From Aquincola tertiaricarbonis (GTDB lineage: Bacteria; Pseudomonadota; Gammaproteobacteria; Burkholderiales; Burkholderiaceae_C): a stretch of DNA of 64,000 nucleotides. The first letter of the stretch is position 1, and the number at the start of each line of letters is the position of its first letter. Shown piece by piece: positions 1 to 9,337 of this stretch. The DNA lies in NCBI RefSeq assembly GCF_023573145.1, contig NZ_CP097635.1, positions 2,294,001 through 2,358,000 of the forward strand, read 5' to 3'. The notes beneath the pieces are model-generated. The model made no database searches, was not told the origin of the DNA, and saw only the letters and a list, made by a program, of their open reading frames with translations. The position numbers were made by a program, and so were the translations under genes.

Positions 1-1171
1 GGGCCAGCTCGTCCATCGCCACCTCGATGGCATGCACGCCGTGGGCGGCACCGGGCGCGCGCATGTCCATCGGGCTGTAGTGGTCCAGCTCGGACAGCTG
101 GTAGCCCAGCCGCGCCGCCTCGCTGCGGTAGAGCTGGCTGGACCAGTTCACCACCACCTCCACGTAGTCTTCCTTGCGCGAGGTGGCGCCCACCGCGTCG
201 TGCGTCAGTGCCAGCAGCTGGCCGTCGGGCGCGGCGCCCAGCTTCACCCGCTGCCAGCTCTCGGGCCGGTGGCCGAAGTTGAACATCTGCTGGCGCGTGA
301 GCACCACGCGCACCGAGCGTTCCAGTTTCAGCGCCGCCATCGTGGCCAGCAGCACCGTGGGCTGCGGCCGCAGGCCCGAACCGAAGGCGCCGCCCACGAA
401 CTCGTTCTTCACCGTCACCCGGCTCTTGGGCAGGCCGAACACCCGCGACAGCACCCAGCGCACGTTCTGAGAGCCCTGCGTCTTGTCGTGCACCGTGAGG
501 TGGCGGTTGCGGCCGTAGATCACCGTGCTGCCGTGCAGCTCCATCGGGTTGTGGTGCTCGGCGCCGTGGTGGAACTCGGCATCCACCTGCACCGGCGCCT
601 GCGCATAGGCGGCCTCGGCATCGCCCCGCGGCTTGGGCGGCGGCTTGAAGCCGGCGCGCAGCGGGCTGGGCTCGCGCGCTTCGCCGCGCACGGCCATCAG
701 GTCGGTCTGGTGCGGCTCGGCGGCCACCTGCGCCTCCACCAGCGTGGCGGCATGGCGGGCGGCCTCGAAGCTGGTGGCCACCACCAGCGCCACCGGCTGG
801 CCGCTGCAGTGCACCTGGTCGTCGTGCAGCGGCTTGAAGGGCGAGCCGGTGACCGGCGCCGTCATGTCCTTGTAGAAGAGGTCCAGCGAGCGCATGCGCG
901 GCCGGTTCTCGTGGGTGATGACCTCCACCACGCCGGGCACCGCCATCGCGCGGCGCACGTCGATGCGCTCGATGCGGCCGCGCGCTACCGGGGTGTCCAC
1001 GATCACGCCGTACAGCAGGTCGCCGGCCGGGTGCTCGGCGGCATAGCGGGCGCGGCCGGTCACCTTGGCCGGGCCGTCCAGCCGCGGCAGCGGCATGCCC
1101 AGGCTGACCGGCGGGCGCAGCGCCAGCAGGTCGGCAAAGGGGGTGTCGACGGGGGTGAAGCGGTCGTTCAT
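1..1171 (-). CDS. Aldehyde oxidoreductase molybdenum-binding subunit (PaoC/YagR-like), partial
   Basis: This is the first 390 residues of a xanthine-dehydrogenase-family molybdopterin subunit; the C-terminal half, with the catalytic glutamate, lies beyond the left edge. The sequence shows the typical N-terminal ald_Xan domain (LPRLDGPAKVTGRARYAAE near residue 30) followed by Mo-cofactor-binding segments such as EFVGGAFGSGLRPQP. The ATG overlaps the stop of the FAD subunit gene (ATGA at 1168-1171), so the three subunits are translationally coupled in the order Fe-S, FAD, Mo. Known family role: oxidation of aldehydes to carboxylic acids in an alpha-beta-gamma enzyme. Substrate is not predictable from sequence. 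Family assignment is secure; the Pao subtype is inferred from the extra Fe-S cluster in the partner. Confidence 0.9.
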   Translation of the reverse strand, partial: MNDRFTPVDTPFADLLALRPPVSLGMPLPRLDGPAKVTGRARYAAEHPAGDLLYGVIVDTPVARGRIERIDVRRAMAVPGVVEVITHENRPRMRSLDLFYKDMTAPVTGSPFKPLHDDQVHCSGQPVALVVATSFEAARHAATLVEAQVAAEPHQTDLMAVRGEAREPSPLRAGFKPPPKPRGDAEAAYAQAPVQVDAEFHHGAEHHNPMELHGSTVIYGRNRHLTVHDKTQGSQNVRWVLSRVFGLPKSRVTVKNEFVGGAFGSGLRPQPTVLLATMAALKLERSVRVVLTRQQMFNFGHRPESWQRVKLGAAPDGQLLALTHDAVGATSRKEDYVEVVVNWSSQLYRSEAARLGYQLSELDHYSPMDMRAPGAAHGVHAIEVAMDELA

Positions 1172-2250
1172 GCATCCTCCCTGCGCGCAGCGGCAGTGGC
1201 CAGGCCGGCGAGCGGCCCGGTGTTGGTGAGTTCGCCATCGGTGGCCAGCGACAGGGCCCGCACCACCGCGCGGTGCGCCATCGGCAGCTTGAAGGCGTTG
1301 TCGATGCCCGGCGCGCCGCACGCCTGCGCGCCCTGCAACAGGCGGGCGGCGGCTTCGCCGAAAGCGTCGGGGCCGGGCTCGCGGCCCTGCAGCAGGGCCT
1401 CGGCCTCGGGCAGGCGCCAGGGCTTGTGCGCCACGCCGCCCAGCGCGATGCGGGCCTGGCGGATGCGGCCGTCGCCGTCCAGGTCCAGCGCCGCGGCCAC
1501 CGACACCAGCGCAAACGCGTAGGAGGCACGCTCGCGCAGCTTCAGATAGGTGGCGTGGCGCGCGAAGCCGGCCGGCGCCGGCGGCAGGCTGAGATGGGTG
1601 ATCAGCTCATCGGGTTGCAGCTCGGTGTCCAGGTCCGGGCGGTCACCGGGCAGGCGGTGGAAGTCGGCCATCGGGATGCTGCGGCTGCCGCGTGCCGATT
1701 GCACGTGCACCGTCGCATCCAGCGCCCGCAGCGCCACGCAGAAGTCCGACGGGTGGGTGGCCACGCACTGATCGCTGGCACCCAGGATGGCATGCGAGCG
1801 TGCCAGGCCTTCACGCGCGGGGCAGCCGCTGCCGGGGCGCCGCTTGTTGCAGGGCAGCTGCGCGTCGTAGAAGTAGGCGCAGCGCGTGCGCTGCAACAGG
1901 TTGCCGCCGTTGGTGGCCATGTTGCGGATCTGCGGTGAGGCACCGGCCAGCAACGCGGCCGCCAGCAGCGGGTAGCGATCACGCACCAGCGGGTGGGCCG
2001 CGGTGGCCGCGTTGGTGGCCAGCGCGCCCAGCTGCAGCCCGCCGTCGGGCGTGGCCTGGATGGCTTGCAGCGGCAGCCGGTGCACGTCCACCAGCCGGGT
2101 CGGGCGGGTCAGGTCGGCCTTCATCAGGTCGAGCAGGTTGGTGCCGCCGGCCAGGAAGCGGGCGCCTTCGGCGCGGGCGGCGGGTGCGCGGCCCAGGCCT
2201 TCCAGCGCGGCGTCCACGCTGTCGGGCATCAGGTGTTCGAACGGGCTCAT
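1168..2250 (-). CDS. Aldehyde oxidoreductase FAD-binding subunit with extra 4Fe-4S cluster (PaoB-like)
   Basis: This 360-residue protein has a CO-dehydrogenase-flavoprotein fold: the FAD-binding loop FLAGGTNLLDLMK is at about 32-44 and the second FAD segment NMATNGGNLLQRTRC at about 110-124. Four cysteines at 124, 134, 143 and 162 surround the motif NKRRPGSGC. This is the additional 4Fe-4S insertion known from Escherichia coli PaoB and not found in standard xanthine dehydrogenase FAD subunits. It should pass electrons from the 2Fe-2S subunit side to FAD or an external acceptor. Both ends overlap neighbouring subunit genes by ATGA, so it is the middle gene of a three-subunit operon. Confidence is high for family and cluster. 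Confidence 0.92.
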   Translation of the reverse strand: MSPFEHLMPDSVDAALEGLGRAPAARAEGARFLAGGTNLLDLMKADLTRPTRLVDVHRLPLQAIQATPDGGLQLGALATNAATAAHPLVRDRYPLLAAALLAGASPQIRNMATNGGNLLQRTRCAYFYDAQLPCNKRRPGSGCPAREGLARSHAILGASDQCVATHPSDFCVALRALDATVHVQSARGSRSIPMADFHRLPGDRPDLDTELQPDELITHLSLPPAPAGFARHATYLKLRERASYAFALVSVAAALDLDGDGRIRQARIALGGVAHKPWRLPEAEALLQGREPGPDAFGEAAARLLQGAQACGAPGIDNAFKLPMAHRAVVRALSLATDGELTNTGPLAGLATAAARREDA

Positions 2251-2792
2251 GGCTGCGTCCTTTCGGCGGGCATCGATTCGGGCAGCGGGCGCGGGCGCAG
2301 CGCCTGCGTGGACACCGCCTGCACGATCTGCGGATAGGCGCCGCAGCGGCAGAGGTTGCCGCTCATCAGCTCACGCAGCTGCTCGGGGGTCTGCGCGCCG
2401 CCTTCGTTGATCAAACCCACCGCCGAGCACAGCTGGCCCGGCGTGCAGTAGCCGCACTGGAAGGCGTCGTGGTCGATGAAGGCCTGCTGCAGCGGGTGCA
2501 GCGTGCCGTCTTCGGCGGCCAGGCCTTCCACGGTGGTGATGGTGGCGCCATCGTGCGAGACGGCCAGCGTCAGGCAGCTGTTGATGCGCTTGCCGTCCAG
2601 CAGCACGGTGCAGGCGCCGCACTGGCCGTGGTCACAGCCCTTCTTGGTGCCGGTGAGGTCGGCATGGTCGCGCAGCAGGTCCAGCAGCGTCACCCACGGC
2701 GCCACCAGCAGCTGGGTGGCGCGGCCGTTGATGTGCAGCCGGATGGGCCGCTGGACGAGACCGTCGGGGGCAAGAGAGGAGGGTGTCGACAT
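2247..2792 (-). CDS. Aldehyde oxidoreductase 2Fe-2S subunit (PaoA-like), no Tat signal
   Basis: This 181-residue ferredoxin-like subunit has eight cysteines in two sets: C53, C58, C61, C73 (plant-type 2Fe-2S, KGCDHGQCGACTVLLDG) and C113, C116, C148, C150 (second cluster, GNLCRCGAYPQI). The start at 2792 (MSTPSSLAPDG) follows AAGGAC at a suitable distance. Escherichia coli PaoA carries a Tat leader that exports the whole complex. No twin-arginine leader is present here: the protein starts about 15 residues before the ferredoxin fold, and the in-frame sequence upstream is not signal-like. I therefore infer a cytoplasmic enzyme. It is the first gene of the operon, reading toward the left edge. 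Confidence 0.92.
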   Translation of the reverse strand: MSTPSSLAPDGLVQRPIRLHINGRATQLLVAPWVTLLDLLRDHADLTGTKKGCDHGQCGACTVLLDGKRINSCLTLAVSHDGATITTVEGLAAEDGTLHPLQQAFIDHDAFQCGYCTPGQLCSAVGLINEGGAQTPEQLRELMSGNLCRCGAYPQIVQAVSTQALRPRPLPESMPAERTQP

Positions 2793-3186
2793 GGGCGTCC
2801 TTCTTGGATGTTTTCGTGTGTAAGCACAGGCAGGCTCAGGGCCGAAGGGCAACGCGTGTTCCCGGCTGTTGCAGGCGGCGCGGCATGCCGCTTGCCCCCG
2901 CGCGGCCATGTATCCCCACGCATCCCCGGCCCCGACGCTGCGCTGCCTGCAACGCCTGCGCGCCGGTGCGCCACCCGCGGCGGGTGCCGCCCGAGATCCC
3001 GCGTTCGAAGCGCCGGCCGCCTTCCCAGGTTTGCAGCACTTCAGGGCAGCCGGTGCGACATGTCGACAGGCAGGGGCGGGCGCATGAAGCCCGCACTCAC
3101 CGACGGCGGCATGAGGCGCCGTCCTACGACGCCCGGACGATGTGGCCGGGACACTTTCTGCAACAGGCGGTAGTAAGGAACGCGCA
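2793..3186. other. Divergent intergenic region between paoA-like and glgC
   Basis: This stretch of 394 bases without a convincing gene must hold the promoters for both the oxidoreductase operon (leftward) and the glgC-treZ-treY operon (rightward). The only symmetric element I see is CACCCGC-G-GCGGGTG at 2972-2986, a 7-bp inverted repeat that could be an operator. No clear -35/-10 pair is recognisable in this GC-rich DNA. Confidence 0.4.
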
Positions 3187-4536
3187 ATGCAACAAAGAAG
3201 ACCCTCGGTGCTCGCCTTCGTGATGGCGGGAGGTGAAGGCTCCAGGCTGTTTCCCTTGACGCAGCACCGGTGCAAACCGTCCGTGCCGTTCAACGGCAAG
3301 CATCGCGTCGTGGACTTCGTGCTGAGCAACCTCGTCAACAGCGACATCAACAGCATCTACCTGCTGGTGCAGTACAAGTCGCAGGCCTTGATCGAGCACG
3401 TGCGCCAGTCCTGGACGATGGCGCGCTTCATCCCCGACCACTTCATCACCGTGGTGCCGCCGCAGATGCGCGACGGCGCCGAGTGGTTCCGCGGCACCGC
3501 CGATTCGGTGTGGCAGAACCTGCACCTGATCGAGACTCACCGCCCCGACTACGTGGCCGTGTTCGGTGCCGACCACGTGTACCGCATGGACGTGCGCCAG
3601 ATGCTGGATGCACACATCGCCGCCCATGCCGACGTGAGCGTGGCCACGCTGCCGGTGTCGCTGGAAAAGTGCTCGCAGTTCGGCATCGTCGAAACCGACG
3701 CCGACTTGATGGTGCGCGAATTCCGCGAGAAGCCGAAGATGGCTGCCCCCATGCCCGGCCGGCCCACGCATGCGCTGGCCTCGATGGGCAACTACATCTT
3801 TTCCACCGACGTGCTGCTGGACGAGCTGCGCCGTGCCCACCGTGCCGGTGAACGCGATTTCGGCGGCGACATCCTGCCGCGCCTGGCCAAGAGCCACCGG
3901 GTGCTGGCCTATGACTTCACCACCAACCACGTGCCGGGTCTGGCCGACTTCGAAGACCCGCACTACTGGCGCGACGTAGGCACCATCGAGGCCTACTTCG
4001 AGGCCCACTTCGACACCCTGGGCGCCAAGCCGCGTTTTCGCATGACCAACCCCAGCTGGCCGGTGTATGCCAGCCAGGACCCGTCGGAATCCGCGCAGAT
4101 CGAAAGCGGCGTGCTCAACCGCTCCGTGGTCGGCTCGGGCTGCGTGGTCACCAACGCGCGGCTGGACCACGCGATGCTGCGCAGCTCGGTCACCGTGTGC
4201 GACGACGCGCAGCTGTCGCACTGCATCGTGATGGAGCGCACCACCATCGGCCGCGGCGCGCGCATCACGCGGGCCATCATCGACCAGGACAACGACATCC
4301 CGGCCGGCGAGGTGATCGGCGGCGACCGCGAACGCGACAGCCAGCGTTTCCATGTCAGCGAGAGCGGCATCGTGGTGGTGCCGCGGGGCTACTTCCGCCG
4401 CCATACCGGCAGCCGCACGCCGGTGCTGGCCACCTCCAATGCCAAGCCGGTGGCACCGTCTGCGGCAGGAGGCGCCAGCAGCCTGGCCAAGCCGGCGGCG
4501 CCCGGCCACATCGCGGCTGCGAAGGCCGCTGCATGA
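3187..4536 (+). CDS. glgC: Glucose-1-phosphate adenylyltransferase (ADP-glucose pyrophosphorylase)
   Basis: GlgC makes ADP-glucose from ATP and glucose-1-phosphate, the committed step of bacterial glycogen synthesis. The protein (449 residues) shows the nucleotidyltransferase signature [13 protein letters not shown] near the N-terminus, the substrate loop [15 protein letters not shown], the catalytic segment GADHVYRMD, and a left-handed beta-helix C-terminal half. An Ala/Pro-rich tail of about 35 residues is extra. The start at 3187 is chosen because AAGGAA lies six bases upstream (3175-3180); an in-frame start at 3142 has no such site. The stop overlaps the treZ start (ATGA, 4533-4536), so glucan precursor supply and trehalose release are co-translated. 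No glgA or glgB is present in the window. Confidence 0.95.
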   Translation: MQQRRPSVLAFVMAGGEGSRLFPLTQHRCKPSVPFNGKHRVVDFVLSNLVNSDINSIYLLVQYKSQALIEHVRQSWTMARFIPDHFITVVPPQMRDGAEWFRGTADSVWQNLHLIETHRPDYVAVFGADHVYRMDVRQMLDAHIAAHADVSVATLPVSLEKCSQFGIVETDADLMVREFREKPKMAAPMPGRPTHALASMGNYIFSTDVLLDELRRAHRAGERDFGGDILPRLAKSHRVLAYDFTTNHVPGLADFEDPHYWRDVGTIEAYFEAHFDTLGAKPRFRMTNPSWPVYASQDPSESAQIESGVLNRSVVGSGCVVTNARLDHAMLRSSVTVCDDAQLSHCIVMERTTIGRGARITRAIIDQDNDIPAGEVIGGDRERDSQRFHVSESGIVVVPRGYFRRHTGSRTPVLATSNAKPVAPSAAGGASSLAKPAAPGHIAAAKAAA

Positions 4537-6389
4537 GGGGCTACGTGCCGGGCGAGGGCTGGCGATTCGGCCCGCGGATCGAGGGCGACAGCACGCGCTT
4601 CAGCCTGTGGGCGCCCAGCGCCCCGCAGGTGACGCTGGAGATCGTGAACGCCGAGGGCGAGGTGCTGCAGCGCCATGCGCTGCAACGCGATGGCGACGGC
4701 TTCCACCAGGCCCGCGTGGCCGGTGCCGGCCCCGGCACGCTGTACCGCTTCCGCGTGCGTGACGACCTGGCGGTGCCCGACCCCGCCTCGCGCAGCAACC
4801 CGCAGGGCGTGCATGGCCCGAGCGAGGTGGTCGAGGCAGCCGCACGGGCGCAACCCGGCCCGGCCTGGGCCGGCCGGCCCTGGCACGAGGCCGTGGTCTA
4901 CGAGCTGCATGTGGGCACCTTCACGCCCGAAGGCACGCTGGCCGCCGCGGCGGCGCGGCTGCCCGCGCTGCAGGCCGCCGGCATCACCGCGGTGGAACTG
5001 CTGCCGTTGGCGGCCTTTCCGGGCCAGCGCGGCTGGGGTTACGACGGTGTGCTGCCCTTCGCGGTGCACCCGGCCTATGGCCGCCCGGAAGACCTGCGCG
5101 CCTTCACGGACGCCGCCCATGCGCTGGGCCTGATGGTGCTGCTGGACGTGGTCTACAACCACTTCGGCCCGGATGGCAACTACATGGCCGCCTACTGCCC
5201 CGAGCTGGTGAACCCCGAACACCACACGCCCTGGGGCTCGGCCATCAACTTCGACGGTGAACACAACGCGCCGGTCCGCCGCTTCTTCATCGAGAACGCG
5301 CTGTACTGGGTGGGCGAGTGCGGCCTGGACGGCCTGCGGCTGGACGCCGTGCATGCGCTGGTGGACACCTCGGAACGCCACATCGTGCAGGACGTCGGCG
5401 CCGCCTTGCTCGACGGCCCCGGCCGCCACCGCCATGTGCACCTGGTGCTTGAGAACGAGCGCAATTCGGTGCGCATGCTCACGCCGCCGGCCGAGGCGCC
5501 GGCCGAAGCCGGCCTGGCCCAGTGGGACGACGACTGGCACCACGCCGCCCACGTGGTGGCCACCGGCGAGACCGATGGCTACTACAGCGACTATGCCGAG
5601 CAGCCGGTGCGCCAGCTGGCCCAGGCGCTGGCCGAAGGCTTCATCTTCCAGGGCCAGCCCAGCCCGTTCGCGCATGGCGAGCGGCGCGGGGAGCCCAGCA
5701 CCGGCCTGCGGCCCACGGCCTTCATCGTCTTCCTGCAGAACCACGACCAGATCGGCAACCGTGCGATGGGCGAGCGGCTGGACGCGCTGGCGCCCGCCGC
5801 CCGGGTGGAGGCGCTGCTGACACTGCTGCTGCTGTCGCCGCAGGTGCCGATGCTGTTCATGGGCGAAGAGTTCGCGGCCACCACGCCCTTCCTTTACTTC
5901 TGCGACCACGCCGGTGATCTGGCGCATGCGGTGACCGACGGCCGACGCAACGAGTTCGCGCGCTTTGCCGCCTTCTCGCACCCCGAGGCGCGCGAGCGCA
6001 TTCCCGACCCCAATGCGGCGAGCACCTTCGACGCCAGCACGCTGCGCTGGGCCGAGCTGCACCGCGATGCCGGCCAACGCCGGCTGCAGCTGGTGACCCG
6101 CCTGCTGGCGCTGCGGCGTGAGCACCTGTGGCCGCTGGTGCCGCAGCTGCGCGGTGCCGGCCGCTACGGCGTGCAGGGTGATGCGCTGCACGTGCACTGG
6201 CAGGCCGACGACGGCAGCCGCTGGCACCTGCGTGCACAGCTGGGCGATGGCCCTGCCCGCCTGCCCTTGGGGCCCGACGAACAAGCGCTGCACCTGCAGG
6301 CCGCCCGGCTGGAGGAGGGCGCCTGCCACTTCGACGGCCCCGGCGCCCTGGTGTCCTTCGAACCCGCGCTGCGCGCCGCCGGCCAGTGA
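4533..6389 (+). CDS. treZ: Malto-oligosyltrehalose trehalohydrolase
   Basis: TreZ hydrolyses maltooligosyl-trehalose to free trehalose and a shortened glucan. The 618-residue protein starts with a carbohydrate-binding E-set domain ([25 protein letters not shown]). The GH13 barrel carries [14 protein letters not shown], the nucleophile region [13 protein letters not shown], the acid/base region LVLENERNS and the third carboxylate region [15 protein letters not shown]. The ENERN segment is characteristic of TreZ rather than branching enzyme GlgB. It overlaps glgC by four bases at the start (ATGA) and treY by four at the end (GTGA), making a tightly coupled operon. Confidence 0.94.
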   Translation: MRGYVPGEGWRFGPRIEGDSTRFSLWAPSAPQVTLEIVNAEGEVLQRHALQRDGDGFHQARVAGAGPGTLYRFRVRDDLAVPDPASRSNPQGVHGPSEVVEAAARAQPGPAWAGRPWHEAVVYELHVGTFTPEGTLAAAAARLPALQAAGITAVELLPLAAFPGQRGWGYDGVLPFAVHPAYGRPEDLRAFTDAAHALGLMVLLDVVYNHFGPDGNYMAAYCPELVNPEHHTPWGSAINFDGEHNAPVRRFFIENALYWVGECGLDGLRLDAVHALVDTSERHIVQDVGAALLDGPGRHRHVHLVLENERNSVRMLTPPAEAPAEAGLAQWDDDWHHAAHVVATGETDGYYSDYAEQPVRQLAQALAEGFIFQGQPSPFAHGERRGEPSTGLRPTAFIVFLQNHDQIGNRAMGERLDALAPAARVEALLTLLLLSPQVPMLFMGEEFAATTPFLYFCDHAGDLAHAVTDGRRNEFARFAAFSHPEARERIPDPNAASTFDASTLRWAELHRDAGQRRLQLVTRLLALRREHLWPLVPQLRGAGRYGVQGDALHVHWQADDGSRWHLRAQLGDGPARLPLGPDEQALHLQAARLEEGACHFDGPGALVSFEPALRAAGQ

Positions 6390-9337
6390 CCCTTTCCCCG
6401 ATGCCCGACCACACCGCCCCTGCCGAACCGTCTCGCCTGCCCGCCGCACGCATTCCGCGTGCCACCTACCGCCTTCAGCTGCACAAGGACTTCGGCTTCG
6501 ATGCCGCGATCGCGGTGCTGCCCTACCTGAAGCGGCTGGGCATCAGCCATGTGTACTGCTCGCCCATCTGGCGGGCGCGCCCCGGCAGCCTGCACGGCTA
6601 CGACGTGGTGGCCCACCACGAGATCAACCCCGAACTGGGCGGCGACGAGGGCTTCGACCGCCTGGCCGCCGCGGTGCGCCAGCACGGCCTGGGCCTGCTG
6701 CTGGACATGGTGCCCAACCACATGGGCGTGTTCGGCGCCGACAACCCCTGGTGGCTGGACCTGCTGGAAAACGGCCAGGCCTCGCGCTACGCCAGTCATT
6801 TCGACATCGACTGGTCGCCGCCCAACCGCACGCTGCGTGGCAAGGTGCTGGTGCCGGTGCTGGGCGATGCCTATGGCGCCGTGCTCGACCGGGGCGAGCT
6901 GAAGCTGGCCTATGCCGACGGGCGGCTGGTGATCCGCTACCACGAGCATCTGTTTCCGCTGGACCCGCGCAGCTATGCCAAGGTGCTGCAACGGGTGGTG
7001 GAAGAGCTGCCCTCCGGCGAGCCCGGGCGGCTGGCCCTGCAGCGGCTCAGCAAGGAATCGGCTGCGCTGCCCGCGCACGACGATGCCGACACCACGCGCC
7101 GCGCCGAGCGCCAGGCCGCGGTGCCGCGCCTGCAGGCCGCGCTGGCAGAGGCCTTGGCCGACGACGAGGTGCGCCAGGTGCTGGACCAGGTGCTGGCCAC
7201 GCTCAACGAGGCGCCTGACCACGACGCGCTGGATGCACTGCACGACCGCCAGGCCTACCGCCTGGCCTGGTGGCGGGTGGCGGCCGACGAGATCAACTAC
7301 CGCCGCTTCTTCGAAGTGAACGAACTGGCCGCGATGCGGGTGGAAGACCCGGCCGTGTTCGAAGCCATCCATGGCCGCGCGCTGGACATGGCGGCCGCCG
7401 GGATCGTCGACGGCCTGCGCATCGACCACCCCGACGGCCTGCTGGACCCGCGGCAGTACTTCGAGCGGCTGCAGCAGGGCTTTCTCGCGCGCAGCCGGCC
7501 CGGCGAGGTGGAGGCGCTGATGCAGCACGCCGCCGCCGAGCGGCAGTGGCCGCTGTACGTGGCGGCCGAGAAGATCGCCGCCGCGCACGAAGACGTGCCG
7601 ACCGACTGGGCGCTGCACGGCACCACCGGCTACCGCTTTGCCAACGTCATCAACGGCCTGTTCGTCGAGCGCAGGAACGCCGCCCGGCTGGAGCGGCTGT
7701 GGCGCGACTTCGCCGAGGTGGGGCAGGACTATGAAGAGATCGTGCGCGAGGCCAAGCTGGCCGTGGCCCGCGGTGCGCTGGCCTCGGACCTGACGCTGCT
7801 GGCGCAGGCGCTGCACCGCGTGGGCCAGGCCCACCGCAGCACGCGCGACTTCGGCTTCAACACGCTGCGCGAGGCGCTGGCCCAGGTGGCGGCCAGCATG
7901 CCGGTGTACCGCACCTATGTGATCGACGCGCCCAGTGCGCAGGACCGCCGCTTCATCGACTGGGCGGTGGCCGACGCGATGCGCCACACCGACATCGCCG
8001 ACGACAGCGTGTTCGAGTTCCTGCGCCGCTGCCTGCTGCTGGACCCGCCGCCGGGCCTGCATGGCGCAGCCACCGAGGCCTTGCTGCGCCGCTTCGTGCA
8101 CCGCTTCCAGCAGTTCTGCGCGCCGGTGGCGGCCAAGGGCGTGGAAGACACGGCCTTCTACCGCTACCACCGGCTGATCTCGCTCAACGAGGTGGGCGGC
8201 GAGCCGGCGGTGTTCGGCATGTCGGCCGCGGCTTTCCACGGCGCCAGCGCCGACCGGGCGCGCCACTGGCCGCACACCATGCTGGCCAGCAGCACCCACG
8301 ACAACAAGCGCGCCGAAGACGTGCGCCAGCGCATCAACGTGCTGTCGGAGCAGCCCGCCGCCTGGCGCCTGGGCCTGCGCCGCTGGCGCGAGGCCACCCG
8401 CGGCCTGCGCAGCCAGGTGGACGGCAAGCCGGCACCGACGCCCTCCGACGACTACCTGCTGTACCAGACGCTGCTGGGCAGCCTGCCGCCCGATCCGCTG
8501 GACGAGGCGCAGCTGGCGGCCTACCGCGAGCGCATCGAGGCCTACATGATCAAGGCCACCCGTGAAGGCAAGCAGCGCACCAGCTGGACGCGGCCGCACG
8601 AAGGGTATGAGGCCGCACTCAAGCGCTTCATCGGCGGTGTGCTGGGCCGGCTGCAGCCCAATCCGGCGCTGACCGAGCTGCGCCAGCGTGCGGCCGAGCT
8701 GGCCTGGTACGGCGCCCTCAACAGCGTGAGCGCGACGGTGCTCAAGCTGGTGTCGCCCGGCGTGCCCGACCTGTACCAGGGCTCGGAGTTGATGCCGCTG
8801 ACGCTGGTGGACCCGGACAACCGCACGCCGGTGGACTATGCGCAGCGCGAGGCGCTGCTGGCCGGCTTCGAGGCGGCGCAGCAGGCCGGCACCCCGGTGC
8901 GCGAGCTGCTGGCCGAGCTGGGCACCACGCCCGCCGACGGCCGGCTCAAGCTCTGGTGCCTGTGGCGGCTGCTGCAGCTGCGTGAGCAGCATCCGGCGCT
9001 CTTCACCGACGGCAACTACCAGCCGCTGCGCGTGACCGGCAGCCGCCGCAACCAGGCCATCGCGCTGGCCCGCTGCGGCAGCGAAGGCATGCTGGTGGTG
9101 GTGGCCGGCCGCAAGTTCGCGCAGGCCTTCGAGCGCGGGCAGTGGCCCACCGGCAGCGCCTGGGCCGACACGCAGATCGCCTGGCCGGCCGCCATGGCGC
9201 GGCGGCTGAAGCAGGGCCAGCAGGCCACCGAAGTGCTGACCGGCCGCACCGTGGCGCTGGGTTACGACGGGCTGGCGCTGGACAAGGCACTGGCCGACCT
9301 GCCGGTGGCCGTGCTGTTCATGCCCAGCGGCGGCTGA
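6386..9337 (+). CDS. treY: Malto-oligosyltrehalose synthase
   Basis: TreY converts the reducing-end glucose of a maltodextrin into an alpha,alpha-1,1-linked trehalosyl end, the substrate of TreZ. The 983-residue protein begins with PRATYRLQLHKDFGFDAA and YLKRLGISHVYCSPIWRARP, typical of the family. It has the GH13 elements LLLDMVPNHMGV and VDGLRIDHPDGLLDP and the late motif STHDNKRAEDVRQRI. I take GTG at 6386, which overlaps the treZ stop; an ATG at 6401 is a plausible alternative that would remove five residues. Its last 76 bases are antisense to the 3' end of the amidohydrolase gene. The TreY-TreZ route makes trehalose from stored glucan, usually for osmotic or desiccation stress. Confidence 0.95.
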   Translation: MTLSPMPDHTAPAEPSRLPAARIPRATYRLQLHKDFGFDAAIAVLPYLKRLGISHVYCSPIWRARPGSLHGYDVVAHHEINPELGGDEGFDRLAAAVRQHGLGLLLDMVPNHMGVFGADNPWWLDLLENGQASRYASHFDIDWSPPNRTLRGKVLVPVLGDAYGAVLDRGELKLAYADGRLVIRYHEHLFPLDPRSYAKVLQRVVEELPSGEPGRLALQRLSKESAALPAHDDADTTRRAERQAAVPRLQAALAEALADDEVRQVLDQVLATLNEAPDHDALDALHDRQAYRLAWWRVAADEINYRRFFEVNELAAMRVEDPAVFEAIHGRALDMAAAGIVDGLRIDHPDGLLDPRQYFERLQQGFLARSRPGEVEALMQHAAAERQWPLYVAAEKIAAAHEDVPTDWALHGTTGYRFANVINGLFVERRNAARLERLWRDFAEVGQDYEEIVREAKLAVARGALASDLTLLAQALHRVGQAHRSTRDFGFNTLREALAQVAASMPVYRTYVIDAPSAQDRRFIDWAVADAMRHTDIADDSVFEFLRRCLLLDPPPGLHGAATEALLRRFVHRFQQFCAPVAAKGVEDTAFYRYHRLISLNEVGGEPAVFGMSAAAFHGASADRARHWPHTMLASSTHDNKRAEDVRQRINVLSEQPAAWRLGLRRWREATRGLRSQVDGKPAPTPSDDYLLYQTLLGSLPPDPLDEAQLAAYRERIEAYMIKATREGKQRTSWTRPHEGYEAALKRFIGGVLGRLQPNPALTELRQRAAELAWYGALNSVSATVLKLVSPGVPDLYQGSELMPLTLVDPDNRTPVDYAQREALLAGFEAAQQAGTPVRELLAELGTTPADGRLKLWCLWRLLQLREQHPALFTDGNYQPLRVTGSRRNQAIALARCGSEGMLVVVAGRKFAQAFERGQWPTGSAWADTQIAWPAAMARRLKQGQQATEVLTGRTVALGYDGLALDKALADLPVAVLFMPSGG

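Noticed and set aside
6164..8992. A 942-codon open frame on the minus strand opposite treZ and treY
   Set aside because: It is rich in His/Gln/Arg/Ala without any recognisable domain and lies exactly antisense to well-conserved enzymes; in GC-rich genomes the antisense frame is open because stop codons are rare.
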